A DNA stretch of 64,000 bases from Argentina anserina (GCF_933775445.1 NC_065874.1:9071001-9135000), one strand, 5' to 3'. Shown: positions 10,129-21,238, counted from the stretch's first letter. The notes: generated by a model from the letters alone, not told the origin. Made by a program: numbers and translations.

Positions 10129-13123
10129 TAACACCACCCCCTGGACGGATTGATCTCCTGCTTAATCTCCTCCTATTCCAGCCGCCATAACAGAAAAAGG
10201 TATCCAAGGTTTTAAAACACATTTAGAACAGAAAGTCTGAAGAAAGTTCGGCTTTGATACCAAGTTTATAATGTCACATCCCGGAAGGGAGAATGACGGT
10301 ATTAGAGTTAAAAAAATTAGATTAACAAACGAACATAATCCGTTTGAACACTCGCTAGCTTAGAAACTTGTAACAAATTTTTCGCAAACAACATAACAAC
10401 TGAAGTTTACAAAACACAACTTATATTCAAAATGGAAATACAAATCACAAATACACTTTAGAAATAATTATGCGAGCTTTACAATATTTTGAAAACAACG
10501 AAAAGTGATCAAAGAGTCATTGGCCCAAAACAAATATAGCTATGGCAACCCAAAATATACAACAAAAGTGACATGATTTATAATACAACCTCGGAACTAA
10601 TATCTCAATAAGAACAAGATACAAGAGAGAGCTAATAAACTAAAAGTGACTTCAAACGGCTCAAAGGATGTGTACTCCTAAACTTCACATTTCCTAAACT
10701 CTTACTGGCTCCTAACCTGCACAGAAACTATGGTATGTGTGAGCCTCGCTCAACCAGTAGGGGTCAGCCCACCTATGTGGTTTGAAAGTTGTAGGCTAAG
10801 TTTTATGAAAACTTAAAAAGTTTAGATGTGAGCTAGCTCGATAAAACTTTTTATCACAAAAGGGTTGAGTTATCTTTCAGGGAAATCAATGCAAACATGT
10901 ATGATGATCATCAATAATATCAAGTCAATAGTGACCGATCCTAATGACTAGGAGACAAACGAGTCACCTCTTAAGTCGAGGCCGACTGCCTTTGTTGAAA
11001 CAACAAAGGAGTGAGAGTGTTCATTTAATAGAATGCCCTCAATAATACTGTAAGGTATGGATCCAATAATAAACAGAGCATTGCCCCTCCGGAGGTATAC
11101 GGTTTTTGACATCGAGGGGTTACCGGATTACCGGGCCTTATACTCTCTCAGGTCAACTCACTCACGATCTATCCACATATCCTCGAGTTTTAGCATTTCT
11201 AAATCAAATATGCATTTTCCAACAAATAAACAATCACTGAGGCATAGACAATGAATTTAAGGGCACGAAATACACAAAGGGGGTTACCTCACCCTACCTG
11301 AATTAAAGTGCAGAATCCTCGCTGCTATTACAGATCCGATATAACGATGCTGCTACTGCTCCAGCTTTGTACGATTTCGTTGCATCAACTCTGAATCCAT
11401 TTATCAAAGAGTCAATACTAATTTTCGAGTATCGTAAATTGACTCGATTCAGTATTCCTAGTTTGACCAGGAAAGTCAAAGGTTGACTTTATGTTGAGCA
11501 AGTATTCCTAAGTTGACCATGAATTGACCATATTGACCAATTCTCAGAAAATCCAAAAAATCCAACTTCAATAGTTGATCGATACTATGCATACTTATGG
11601 ATATTAAAGCTACTTAAAATCGAATCGACGACTTTATTATTCTCCGACATATTTCTAATTAAAGTGAATTCTCGATTCTCGAATCGGGCGAGAATCGAAA
11701 ATAACTTAAGTCGTAACTAAGTGTTATGTTAATTGTCGTCATTTTAAACAAATTATATTTTCACCAAGTTACCTTATGTAAAAGTAAAACTGTTAAAATC
11801 ATTTAGTAAAACAATAATATGTAACTTAGGATAAAACCATAAAACTGTAAAACTGTAACTCTCTGTCAAGTGTAGAAATGTCATTTCACATAGGCAGTAA
11901 AACAGTGAGCTTGGCTCAGTAAAAACTATTGTTTTCACCCTATCAATTTCTGTTCGAATTATCCCTGCTAAACTCATCTTCGATCAAGCCTAAACTAATA
12001 TGCAAAGACAATCTAGGTTTCTCAACATCTCCACAACACAACAATACATTCAGATTTCACAAACACAGAAGAATAAGGATGTGTTTGCTACCTCAGAGAA
12101 ACCAAGGATGGAAATTGATGACCACTGCACTTCTCGGCTTCAACTCGAGCTGCCACTACGCCACTAGCGCTCCATGATGATTTTATGCTGCTCATGGTCT
12201 GCAAATCGCCTAGGCTTGAAAGAGAGGACGATGGAGTATAGATTTCTCGGCAGAAACCAAAACAGAAAAAGGAAAAGAGAATTGGGGATTAGATTCCAAA
12301 TTTCTAATCCGAGAAATTTGAAAGAGGAAATCAATTTGGAGAACTGGCTTACCAGAGTATGTTTTGAAGGCTGCTAGGTTTCACTGCATCGTTGAAATGA
12401 TGGAGGAGGATGGCATCAACGCAGTGGTGGTGAAAAGTAAAGAAGGGAAATTCAGTCACGTTCCAACTTGAAGAGGTAAAAGTATAATCGGGCTAGAAAT
12501 CGAAGGGGAGGACTGGGTTTACCATATTGGGGCTAAGAACTTCGTCGGAGCTTGAGAACTCGCAAGAGTGCCAAGACCACTCCACTGTCTCATCTTCAAT
12601 CTCACCAAAGCCATGAGTGAATAAATGATTGAGAGACATGGTTGAATAGAGGAAGATGAGGTGGTTAAGAAGGTGAGGATGCATGTGGCTGAGCTGCCAA
12701 GGCAGCGGCGGTAGGTGGAGATGAAGGGAGAAGGTGGAGGTGTTCGGTGGAGGCAACACAGAGCTTCTCTCTCTGTTTGGTGTGTTGTCGAAAAAAAAAA
12801 GGAGGAGAGAAGAAGGATGAGAGAGATAAAAGAAAGGAGAAACGGGCCAAATGAAATTGGCTCCGTTTTGGGTTAAATGAGAGAAGCATTTGGGCGTTTC
12901 CAAAAGCCTTCAAACCAAAAACCCAAATTTGAAAAATAAATTTTTCCGAAAACATTTTTAAATCAAAGTACAATTTTAGAAAATCGTAAAAATAAACCGA
13001 GAGCTTATGGCGACATGTAGTTTAATAACGACGTATTAAACTACGTTTTAACATTTAAGATAAATGTCGATTAATTAATTTTAATGTGCCGGTTAAACGA
13101 GATTAAAAATTTCGGGTATTACA
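10129..13123 (-). mobile_element. Truncated gypsy element: 5' LTR plus primer-binding site, antisense
   Basis: Read on the minus strand, an LTR runs from 13123 to 10272 (2852 bp; TGTAATACCC at one end, GGGATGTGACA at the other). A primer-binding site TTGGTATCAAAGCC (about 10263-10250) follows, then about 120 bp of leader to about 10129. The rest of the element and its other LTR are absent. The initiator-Met-type site and long LTR fit the Del/Tekay chromovirus group, but there is no pol to confirm this. Open frames inside (for example 12493-12903) lie in LTR sequence and have no recognisable domain. The insertion also removes the copia RNase H region. Confidence 0.7.
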
Positions 13124-13146
13124 AAGTTTGTCTCTTGATTCAGCTT

Positions 13147-13155
13147 AATGGGGAG
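13147..13155 (+). other. Polypurine tract of the copia element
   Basis: AATGGGGAG stands directly before the TGTTG start of the 3' LTR, the expected place for plus-strand priming. Confidence 0.7.
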
Positions 13156-13491
13156 TGTTGAAGTTATTGAGGATGTTAGAACTGTGTTGGAGCTGGTGGG
13201 AGTGGTTGAAGACTTTGTGGTATCTCAAGCATTTAATGTCATTGATCTTCTCCGATTTATTTTTTTTTCATCTTGAAGCATGTTAGGACATATTTAGTCT
13301 TGGAGTAATTGTAGGGATTTTAGACCTCAATGTAAATAGTGCTAGCTTTACTTGTTAGGATTGGTTTTGTTCAACTTGTCCAAAACCTTATATTTATCTG
13401 CTCTTGTAGTTTGTATTGGATATAAAATATACATGAGAAAATTCATCTCCATCGTTTTCATCTTGCCCTCTTTCCTTCCGTCATAGATTCA
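13156..13491 (+). repeat. 3' LTR of the copia element
   Basis: A 336-bp LTR with a TGTTG start after the polypurine tract and a TTCA end. The last ~105 bp match the 5' LTR fragment at 4890-4991. It is followed by ATATA, a possible target duplication; the other side cannot be compared because the 5' LTR start is lost. Confidence 0.75.
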
Positions 13492-14880
13492 ATATACTTT
13501 CTTTAGCTATAGTTGTTGTTTTGTTCGCTCTGTTTGTCCCCATTTTCGGTGAATCTGTGCCCTTGTGGCTTAGTGAATTCGAACTCTGAATGTTGACAAA
13601 AAGAAAAAGGAGTCACGATCGATGCCCATATTTGTATGACGTACTACAATACCTTCTGAATTAGCTACGGCACTCATAAGTAGAGCTAGGTTATACGTTT
13701 TTTTTATGAGACCTAGGTTATACGTTATATATGTATTGTACTACTCTCATTTTCTCTCGTGGTTTTTACTTAGCCTCCGAGGAGTCCTGGCGACTAAACT
13801 AAATGTGACAGTAAACTTTATTTAACGTAATTCGGTAATTGCATTATACGAACGCAAAAAACCACTCCAATAAATTAATGTAACCAGAATCTACACCATC
13901 TAGTCTGTCCTAGACTCTTAGCTCGCATAATTATACTGATGCAGCGGAACTAATCAGTTGGAATCTACTAACGGCAGTCTTAAATCTACAAGACTAGGGT
14001 TTCTCGAATCCACTAGAAGTTCTGAAATCCATTAGAATATTGAGAAAACTCAAATGTTTATTGATATAAAAGTTGTCCAATTACAAAGAAAGATGATGTC
14101 ATAATCTAACATTAAAACCTAAAGAATCCAAATTAAAAATGAAACAAATAAACCTAAATAAAAAGAGTTCTAAAAGGAAAATATAACTAGAATAACATAC
14201 TAAATCCCGAATCGGAACAGTAAAACGTCATTATTTGGCTTAAATTTGACGAGGCTCGCTAAAGAGAGTCTTGTAGATCTCGTCGTTCTCATTTCAGAAA
14301 GGTATTATGCGTCTCAAATGGACAATCTGGCTAAAATCTGCTGAAATCTTATTCACAAATTAAAATCTGCAATTTCATACGAGCAACCCGAAAAATCCAA
14401 AATATAATATTCTTAAATATTCTAGCAGCTAGTTGTCTTAGAACGCGCGAATTACTTATCTTTTAATCATTCTTCTTGATTGTTCGCCGTTTTCTTGTCT
14501 TTATATTTTTCTGATTTAATTTACCTCATCTTTGTCATTCATCGTGTACTTGGAACATCCGTGAATAATATGTGATCATGACTTGGTGTGAACACAGACA
14601 AACAGAATTACTGGCCAAAATAATTGATTTCAATACGTACAGAAGAGAACGCAGACGACTTCTTCTGTAGACGAAGTTCAGATCCAGGGCCAGCTGCAAC
14701 TAATTATCATACCCTATTAATTTCCACAATTACTTTTCAATTTTGGTCTCCAACGTACGACCCCATGAACAATACACAGGTAACCCTCCAATTATTTCAT
14801 ATACGTACAAGGTTGTCCCAAGTCTGACTCATCCTTGTTCTATCACAGAACCCCGTCTTTACTTTTCTCTCTAACTTTCA
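13492..14880. other. Intergenic region upstream of the bZIP gene
   Basis: AT-rich sequence with no convincing coding potential. A short CTAGGTTATACGTT motif is repeated near 13688 and 13724. The last ~250 bp are presumably the promoter and 5' leader of the bZIP gene; CT-rich leader sequence lies at 14850-14880. Confidence 0.5.
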
Positions 14881-15702
14881 ATGTCATCAACAAGAGGTAG
14901 TGGTAAGGAGGCAGGTAATGGTGCCGATGAGTCTTCTTCCGTAACCAACACACTTTTCACTTCTCCATTTTCACCACCAAGAACCATGGAAGAAGCCTGG
15001 AGACACATCAGTCTCGCTTCTCCTTCTTATTCTGCTCGAGCACCCTTCGGAAATGGTATTCCAAATGACAGCATGTTGATCTCCTCCTCTACCGCAGCTG
15101 AACCCACCTCTCTCGACTTTCCTCATCCTATGATGCAGAACCAGCTCTACTGTCAGCTTTTCTGTATCAATAGGCCTTTTGTCATCAACCCCGATCAGGG
15201 TTTGGCTAACAGTACTTCCTCTTGTTTTGGGACTGGAAAGAAGAAAAGAGTGCTGGATTATGCCAGCAACTCAGAAGATCCAAGACACAAGCGTATGATC
15301 AAGAATAGAGAGTCTGCTTCAAGATCTAGGGCAAGGAAGCAGGCTAGAAATCTATCTCCATCTCTTTGAGCTAATAATTTTTGAAGTAAATTGGACGTCC
15401 TTGAGTTTTGAAAGTCTTTTTGAATTCCACAGGCTTACACGGGTGCGTTGGAGCTTGAAGTTCAGCATCTGAAGGAAGAGAATGAAAGAATCAGAAGACA
15501 GCAACAACAGCTACAAGAGGTAGGTAGTGTTATAAGGTTTTTGTTCCTGTCTCTCTCTTCTTCTTTTTTTTGTACTCACCATTAAAAACCTGTGTATTTG
15601 GGTGGTGGTGATCGATATGTGCATATGCAGTCCAGTTTTGCAGCTGCTTCTGGACAACCCAAGAAGCACAAGCATCGTCGATCCTCAACTGCTCACTTTT
15701 GA
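14881..15702 (+). CDS. FD-like group A bZIP transcription factor
   Basis: Three exons, 14881-15342, 15433-15519 and 15631-15702, give 206 residues. The N-terminal half is Ser-rich and has the FD-family block TMEEAWRHISLASP (about residues 38-51). The basic region KRMIKNRESASRSRARKQ (about 137-154) has the invariant Asn-x7-Arg, and a short leucine zipper (LELEVQHL...) fills exon 2. Exon 3 encodes the tail ending RRSSTAHF. In FD proteins this end is the SAP motif (R-x-x-S/T-A-P-F), whose phosphorylated Ser/Thr binds 14-3-3 and, through it, FT/TFL1; here Pro is His. Intron 2 is GT-AG. Intron 1 would use a GC donor (CAG|GCTAGA) and a normal AG acceptor. It may be a weakened paralogue or a gene losing function. 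Expected role: nuclear, flowering or meristem identity. Confidence 0.75.
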
Positions 15703-16030
15703 GAAGCTAGATGTATGTATTCAAATGTTAACTAATTATATCATGGGCTTCACTGGATCTTTTATTTTTAGTAATCTACAGTGGTGTTCAGATATAGTTC
15801 ATGGGCTAGGCTTCTTTTTATTTTTATTTTCTGTTGTCTTTCAGTTTTTTAACTATAATTATATACCTCTAATTACCAATAACAAAACCTAAAAAAATTA
15901 GATCGTGCGGACCAAATTGACAGTAACGGCTCGTCAACCCATCCCAAAATTTCAAATTTACTAGCCCTTAAAGACCCAAATATTACACTCTTCCCCCAGT
16001 CCCTCTGTTTCGTTAATTATTAGACCCAGA

Positions 16031-16076
<46 letters not shown>

Positions 16077-16780
16077 ATTGGGAGCAGAAACCCTAGGTTC
16101 CAATCAAGACTAACTCGTCAGTGGGTGCATGCGGTGTTGAAGCGACTTTTCGGCAAGGGCGGCGGCGAAGCGAGGAAGTGACAAGCAAATAAAGATTTGT
16201 CTTTGAAGGTCATATATTTATTCTTGAAGAGCACGGCTAGAATTCGGATGGTTAATTGCTTTAAATTGCTTGAATGGGATGTTGATTATGTCCATGCAGG
16301 CTTCTTTTTTCCCCCCTAAATTGGATGGTGATATGTTACTGGGTCATGCGAGCATGGTCCTTGTATTTGTAGCCTATTAGGGGTGATAAATTTGTGCTGT
16401 TTTACCTCACTTGATTCAAAACTTGGTAAAGGGTAATTTGGTAAATTTACCAGTAACATGTTTAATTAAAAGAAACGGAAAGTTAGCCAGGATGACCGCA
16501 TGGAACAAACTGGAGTGCGGCTTGCCGATGGTAATTTTGCTTACATAATTGTAGTTATTGGTAATTTTGTATTAAAATAATAGACTTATACTATGTACTC
16601 AGTTTTTCGACTCAAAACCTCTTATTTGCTGTACGACAACAGTGGAGGAGTATGTAATGACTATTCAAGTCTTCGTTTTATAAAATTTTTGTAAATTCCA
16701 TCTAAAAAAAATCTAGAGTGATGTTCGTATTTGTAACTAACTTCTACCCTCTACTTTTACAGTGTTAGATGCTTATGATA
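15703..16780. other. Intergenic region with TC microsatellite and telobox leader
   Basis: Contains a (TC)n tract (16033-16073) followed by GGAGCAGAAACCCTAGG, a telobox-like leader typical of housekeeping gene 5' ends. A short open stretch then reads LKRLFGKGGGEARK before a stop. This resembles the start of an ESCRT-III SNF7/VPS32 gene but lacks an ATG and any continuation. No gene can be supported. Confidence 0.4.
16033..16073. repeat. (TC)n microsatellite
   Basis: About 20 uninterrupted TC dinucleotides. Confidence 0.95.
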
Positions 16781-17286
16781 TAGTAGAATTTCGTTAAATT
16801 AATTATCGATTAAATAATAATCTCGTTAAAATAATACTTTTTATCGTTCTCGACTTGGGACTAACGTGCTAAATTAATAATTAGCTAAATTTGTAAAATA
16901 ATAGTAATTTGAGAATTCATATAGACCCCATTGAATATATAAATTAACAAAGACATAATTTATATGATAAATTTTACATTTATGAGGATTTCATTGAAGA
17001 ATTTTGTTGATTTAATTATCGTCAAATAAAATAATATAATACATCGAACAACATAATAATTTGAACAACGGTATTTATGATAAATCAAACAATGTGGTGC
17101 ATGAACAACGTAAAACTTTTTTTTCTTCAAAAAAGTTAAAGAAAATATTTATCATTCCTTGATAAATTAATAAATTATTAATTAATCAATAAATTAATAT
17201 ATTATTAATTTATCGATATATTAATACTTCGCTAAAATAATAAATTTCGTCAATCTCGAACGTATTAACTTATATAGATTTTACTA
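16781..17286. mobile_element. Pogo/Emigrant-like MITE
   Basis: A very AT-rich 506-bp segment with imperfect inverted ends: TAGTAGAATTTCGTTAAATT at the left, and TAGTAAAATCTATATAAGTT read inward from the right. TA stands on both sides (16779-16780 and 17287-17288), as expected for Tc1/mariner-pogo target duplication. The ends recall the CAGTAAAACCTCTATAAATTAAT termini of Emigrant/Lemi1 elements. There is no transposase frame, so it is non-autonomous. Confidence 0.6.
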
Positions 17287-17379
17287 TATTTAGAATATAA
17301 GTATGATTTTCAATTTGCTAAATGTGTTAAACCCCGAAGCAAACAAGGATTGTGTTTTTCAAAATCACTTATACCCCCT

Positions 17380-17760
17380 CGCAGAATGAGTAGTTAGGGG
17401 AAGACCCTAGCTAGCTGTTCAAATTACTTGGCTCACTTCAAGTATTGAACTTCCTGAATTTGTTTTGATATATAGGATTATAAGCAGTTTCAGTTTTTCA
17501 AGTTCAGCGGCACTTGCTATCAGATGCTTTGACAATGTCTAAATGGTGTTTGCGTTCATCATATGCTAGCAAATGAGAACTTCCCAATTCTGGTTCCAAC
17601 TGCACCGAGGATATGAGTTAGTTTACTTGCAACATGAATAAGCCATAAAACTGGAGTCTGTGACTGAATAGGACTGGCTTCAAGGAAAGAGGTTAATTGA
17701 AGACGACTGCATTCATCTTCTGTGTAGAAACGCAATTCAAAATTTGCCACTCAAACGTAC
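17380..17760 (-). pseudogene. Duplicated 3' fragment of the F-box/FBD gene
   Basis: On the minus strand, FYTEDECSRLQLTSFLEASP (about 17730-17670) closely copies the LRR exon of the neighbouring gene (LYTEDDCILLQLTSFLNVTP at 18790-18730). Degraded FBD-exon-like sequence follows to about 17380. Intron positions seem preserved, so this is a tandem DNA duplication rather than a retrocopy. Frames are broken. Confidence 0.6.
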
Positions 17761-18280
17761 AAGAAAAACAATTTTTTGTTGTTGTGGTAATGCTACTTGT
17801 AACTCTGAAAACCAAAAAGAGTAAATCACTGATACAAACCCACTCTAATAAAGGAAACAAGCAAAAGATTTTTGTTTAATCAAGTATCTGGTTGATCTAT
17901 GTTATAATGGAGAGATAAACCTTTTTTACTATGATTTGTCTTCAACAAAAATAAGTAATCACAAACGTCTTTCATTCTAAAGTAAATAGTCTCAACTTAG
18001 GATAATCAGTTCCAAAACCAAATAATCTCAGTTCAGAAGGGGTTTCTTCAAGTTCCTCTGTTTTGGAGCAGGGGTCGAAGTCTATTTGGATGAAACAAAT
18101 GATTAAACTTCCAAACAAAGTACAGCAGAGAAAGAAGAAATAAGTGAACATTTTTGAAATGCTAGTTCAACTATCTTCGTCTGCCTTAGCCAACAAATTT
18201 CAGAGAATTTTAGATACATTCATTGGCAAAGCATCAACAGGAAACTTCTTCAATAACAGATGATCTTAACTAATTAACAG

Positions 18281-20137
18281 CTAATACAAGCATACAAATT
18301 TGGACCTCATCTCTGCATACTGCTCAAATTTAACAAAAGCTATAGTTAAAGGAACTCTTTCACTAAGCTGCAGCGTAGAATGATTTATTGCCTTATCCTT
18401 TCTTACTCTATTCTTCTTTTCCTCATCATCACAATTAGGAGTAATTACAATTTTCTCAAGCTCAACAACACTCTTTATCAGGTACTTGACCACTTGGAGA
18501 TGATATGCGCCATGATCAAGCATTACATCATATGCTACAAGTTGCACTACCCGGAGATGTTGATGGGAGCATTTTGCAGCTTTATACTTTATTTCTTTCA
18601 TCCAAGAAGGTGATGAGTTCAACTGCACCAAAGATACAAATTAGTGTACTTGCAGCAGGAACGAAGATATACCAGTGAATCTATAGTTGCCTAATATGCA
18701 ACATACCAAAAGCACAAGACTGCAAGTTAGGAGTGACATTGAGGAAGGAAGTTAATTGAAGAAGAATGCAATCATCTTCTGTGTAGAGACACAATTCCAA
18801 ATGTTTGAGACTTGCTAGTACAGGAAATCCAATCTTGAATTGAGCAGCACGAATTTTCTTGAATATCTGAAATCCAAACAAAGAGTAAGGCACTAATGTG
18901 ATTCGGTAAACCTATAGGAAAGCAAAAAAAAAGAACATAATAACTACATGGACTAACCCCAAGGTGATTCAATTTCAGAATCTTTAACTGAGAGAGACGG
19001 CATGAGAGTTGAGTAAAGGCCACCGCTAGGCAGTCCTTAAGAGAAGGCATACTAACTGATACCTCAACAAGCAGCGCTAAATTTTTAAGAAGCAAATGTC
19101 TACAATCTCCATCATATAAATGAAACCAGATTTGTGTCACAAATCTCAATGCTTTTGATGTTTTGACAATATTCAATGAGTAGATACTTCAATGCAACTG
19201 ATGGACCAAAAACTCTTAGATTACTCAAAGATGGGGATTCACGCACCAATAGTCTTTCAAGAACCGGACAATTAGACAAGATGTACTCAAGAACTTCTCC
19301 GGCCACATCAACATAATGAAAGTTAAGAACTTTGAGGGACTTCAATCCAATGCATGGACAAGGGCCTTGTATTGGAATATGACCCACACTCAAGTGCTTG
19401 AGGAGACCATGGGGTAGTGTATACATCTCACAACTAAAGACTGAAAAGTCCAGCTCCAGTGTTCGAACACCCTTTTCCATTGCAAATTGAACACAATTAT
19501 CAACGGAACTTGCAAATTCCTGGTTTAGATGAGAACGAACCCTAAGTAGTTCAATGCATGGTCCAGTATGCAATTCCACTACACTATTGATCCAAGGGTA
19601 GAACCTACTGATTTCACTGTCTACTTTTGACATGAGGAGGCTGTAGGACTTGGAAGACACATAGCCTTGTATGAAACTCTCGATGGTTGGGGAATTATCA
19701 AAGTTAAGAGTAGCAATAGACGCCCACACATTGCGCCATCGCTTAGAAAGAACACTAGTAGCTTGTGCTTCCTTCATGGACAGTAGAGAGAGAGTATACT
19801 AACTAAAATCTCATCAGGCAATCCACTGATTCTATCCACCAACTTGTTTCCAGCATTGTTTTGCTTTATCTTCCTCAATTTGTCATGACTCTAAAACAAA
19901 ACAAAAAATAAAAACGAAAATAATGGTCAGCATTCTATATGTGAACCTAGTTCTACCTTAAATTCACAATACCCTAAATTGTTGAATTTTGGTTGTTCAC
20001 AAAAGGCATACCAATCTATCCTTATCACTTTGTAATAGTTAGAAATATGGGCAGAAAAGAAAGTACGTAGATTCGTTAAGTAGTTTCACCTCGTCTTTGA
20101 CGAATTGAGAAGTCGGTCGCCGCACCCTCTTATTCAT
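18281..20137 (-). pseudogene. F-box/LRR/FBD protein gene, frameshifted
   Basis: Exons on the minus strand: 20137-20090 (MNKRVRRPTSQFVKDE), 19890-18958 (F-box and LRR), 18866-18707 (LRR) and 18622-18281 (FBD, ending at a stop). The F-box reads DRISGLPDEILVSILS, then MKEAQATSVLSKRWRNVW, as in substrate receptors of SCF ubiquitin ligases. Between these two blocks the frame is lost by a 2-bp expansion of a CT run at about 19787-19795. A second frame change lies near 19113, and the phase at the last junction does not fit cleanly. The remaining splice sites are canonical. Related FBD genes are numerous in plants and often decayed. A MITE sits 56 bp upstream of the ATG. Confidence 0.7.
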
Positions 20138-20192
20138 CAAATCTGATGAAGATCTCCGTCCTCCAAAGACTCGCCGACGCGGTGGTCTTAGA

Positions 20193-20846
20193 TAGGGGTG
20201 GACTTTTACACACCGAAAAACCGAAAACCGATAAAAATCATACTGAATCGACACTGAAAAACCGAAACCGAACAAAACGATTTATCGGTTCCGGTTTTAA
20301 CATCAAACTGAATAGTTCGGTTTCGGTTTGCGGTTTCATCCGTGTAAAAAACCGATCAAACCGAACCGAACCAAATCGACATATATGTATTTAATTATTA
20401 ATATTTAATATAGTAATAGGTGTACATTATGTTTTTATTGATTAAGAGCTACATACGATATACATGATTTTATATGATTACGGCCTTGAAATGTCTAACT
20501 TAATTGCTCACAGTCTTTAACTCATTAAATCTTACGTTTTGGTTAATACTCTATCGAAACTTTGTTGATTTAATTTGTTGTTTCTAACTTACTTATTTAC
20601 TAATTTGAAGTACTGAACTTGTAACTTACTACTTTACTTTGATTTTAACTTTTGTTTTTAAGTGTGAAAAATTATTACAAATGGTAGGTTATATAACCGA
20701 AACCGAACCGAATTGTAAGTTAACCAAAACCGTAATTAATAGATATTTTTTCCGATTTCGGTTTTAAGAAATACAAAACCGAGACCTCAGTTTCGGTTTT
20801 CGATTAATACTCTTAAACCGAACCGATGGAACCGAGTCCACCCCTA
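20193..20846. mobile_element. Non-autonomous hAT transposon (MITE)
   Basis: A 654-bp element with 11-bp perfect terminal inverted repeats (TAGGGGTGGAC...GTCCACCCCTA) and a perfect 8-bp target duplication GTCTTAGA at 20185-20192 and 20847-20854. The 8-bp TSD and TAGGGGTG ends define the hAT superfamily. The inside is rich in short ACCGAAACCG/CGGTTTCGGTTT motifs near both ends and has no transposase. Confidence 0.92.
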
Positions 20847-20854
20847 GTCTTAGA

Positions 20855-21238
20855 TGCTCAGCGGCTGTGGCAGTTTTATCAATTACACGGTTTGGGATTA
20901 ATAGATCAAGTGATGAATTAGAAGTGGGCGGGGAATTGGATTTTTGGCGCCAAGATATTGTGACGTGTTAATTAGAAATGGGCGGGAAATAGGTTTTTTG
21001 GCGCCAAGATACAATGACGTGTTAATGGTATTGTTAGTTCTTTACTAGAATACTAGTCAGTCCAATTTCCCAATATAAGAGCTAAAATAGTGTTGTGCAC
21101 CTTAAAGCAAATGGAAAGTAAATATATTTATTACGAATTTATGACACAACCACAACGATTGTTCTTCGATAATTTAGCATACGAATATCTAATTTGATGT
21201 CATTGTGGTGCATTAACAAGCTCCGGAATGATGATGAT
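20855..21238. other. Intergenic region between F-box gene and receptor kinase
   Basis: Apart from the tandem GGCGCC units at 20916-21026, this holds only AT-rich sequence. It is the far 5' side of the F-box gene and the 3' flank of the receptor kinase gene. Confidence 0.5.
20916..21026. promoter_or_regulatory. Tandem 54-56-bp units with E2F-like palindromes
   Basis: Two adjacent copies (about 20916-20969 and 20970-21026). Each contains a GGGCGGG box, the palindrome TTGGCGCCAA and a TGACGTG element. TTTGGCGCC and GGGCGGGAAA both resemble E2F sites; TGACGTG is an ACGT-core bZIP-type site. The units lie upstream of the minus-strand F-box gene, from which the hAT MITE now separates them. Confidence 0.5.

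Larger units (their letters stand above)
4890..13491 (+). mobile_element. Decayed Ty1/copia retrotransposon with nested insertions
   Basis: A plus-strand copia element. In order it has a truncated 5' LTR (4890-4991), a primer-binding site (about 4995-5007), gag, protease, pre-integrase, degraded integrase, reverse transcriptase split by a solo LTR (8130-9389), and an RT tail to about 10128. A second insertion (10129-13123) follows, then a polypurine tract (13147-13155) and the 3' LTR (13156-13491). Frames are broken throughout, the RT catalytic loop appears deleted, and most of the RNase H is missing. It is therefore an old, immobile copy. Domain order PR-INT-RT identifies it as Ty1/copia. 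Confidence 0.85.

Noticed and set aside
12493..12973. Two minus-strand frames of 102-136 codons
   Set aside because: They lie inside the gypsy LTR, are Ser/Leu/Pro-rich and overlap each other in different frames; no recognisable protein.
14624..14827. Short plus-strand frame before the bZIP gene
   Set aside because: In promoter/leader territory, with no motif; probably chance.
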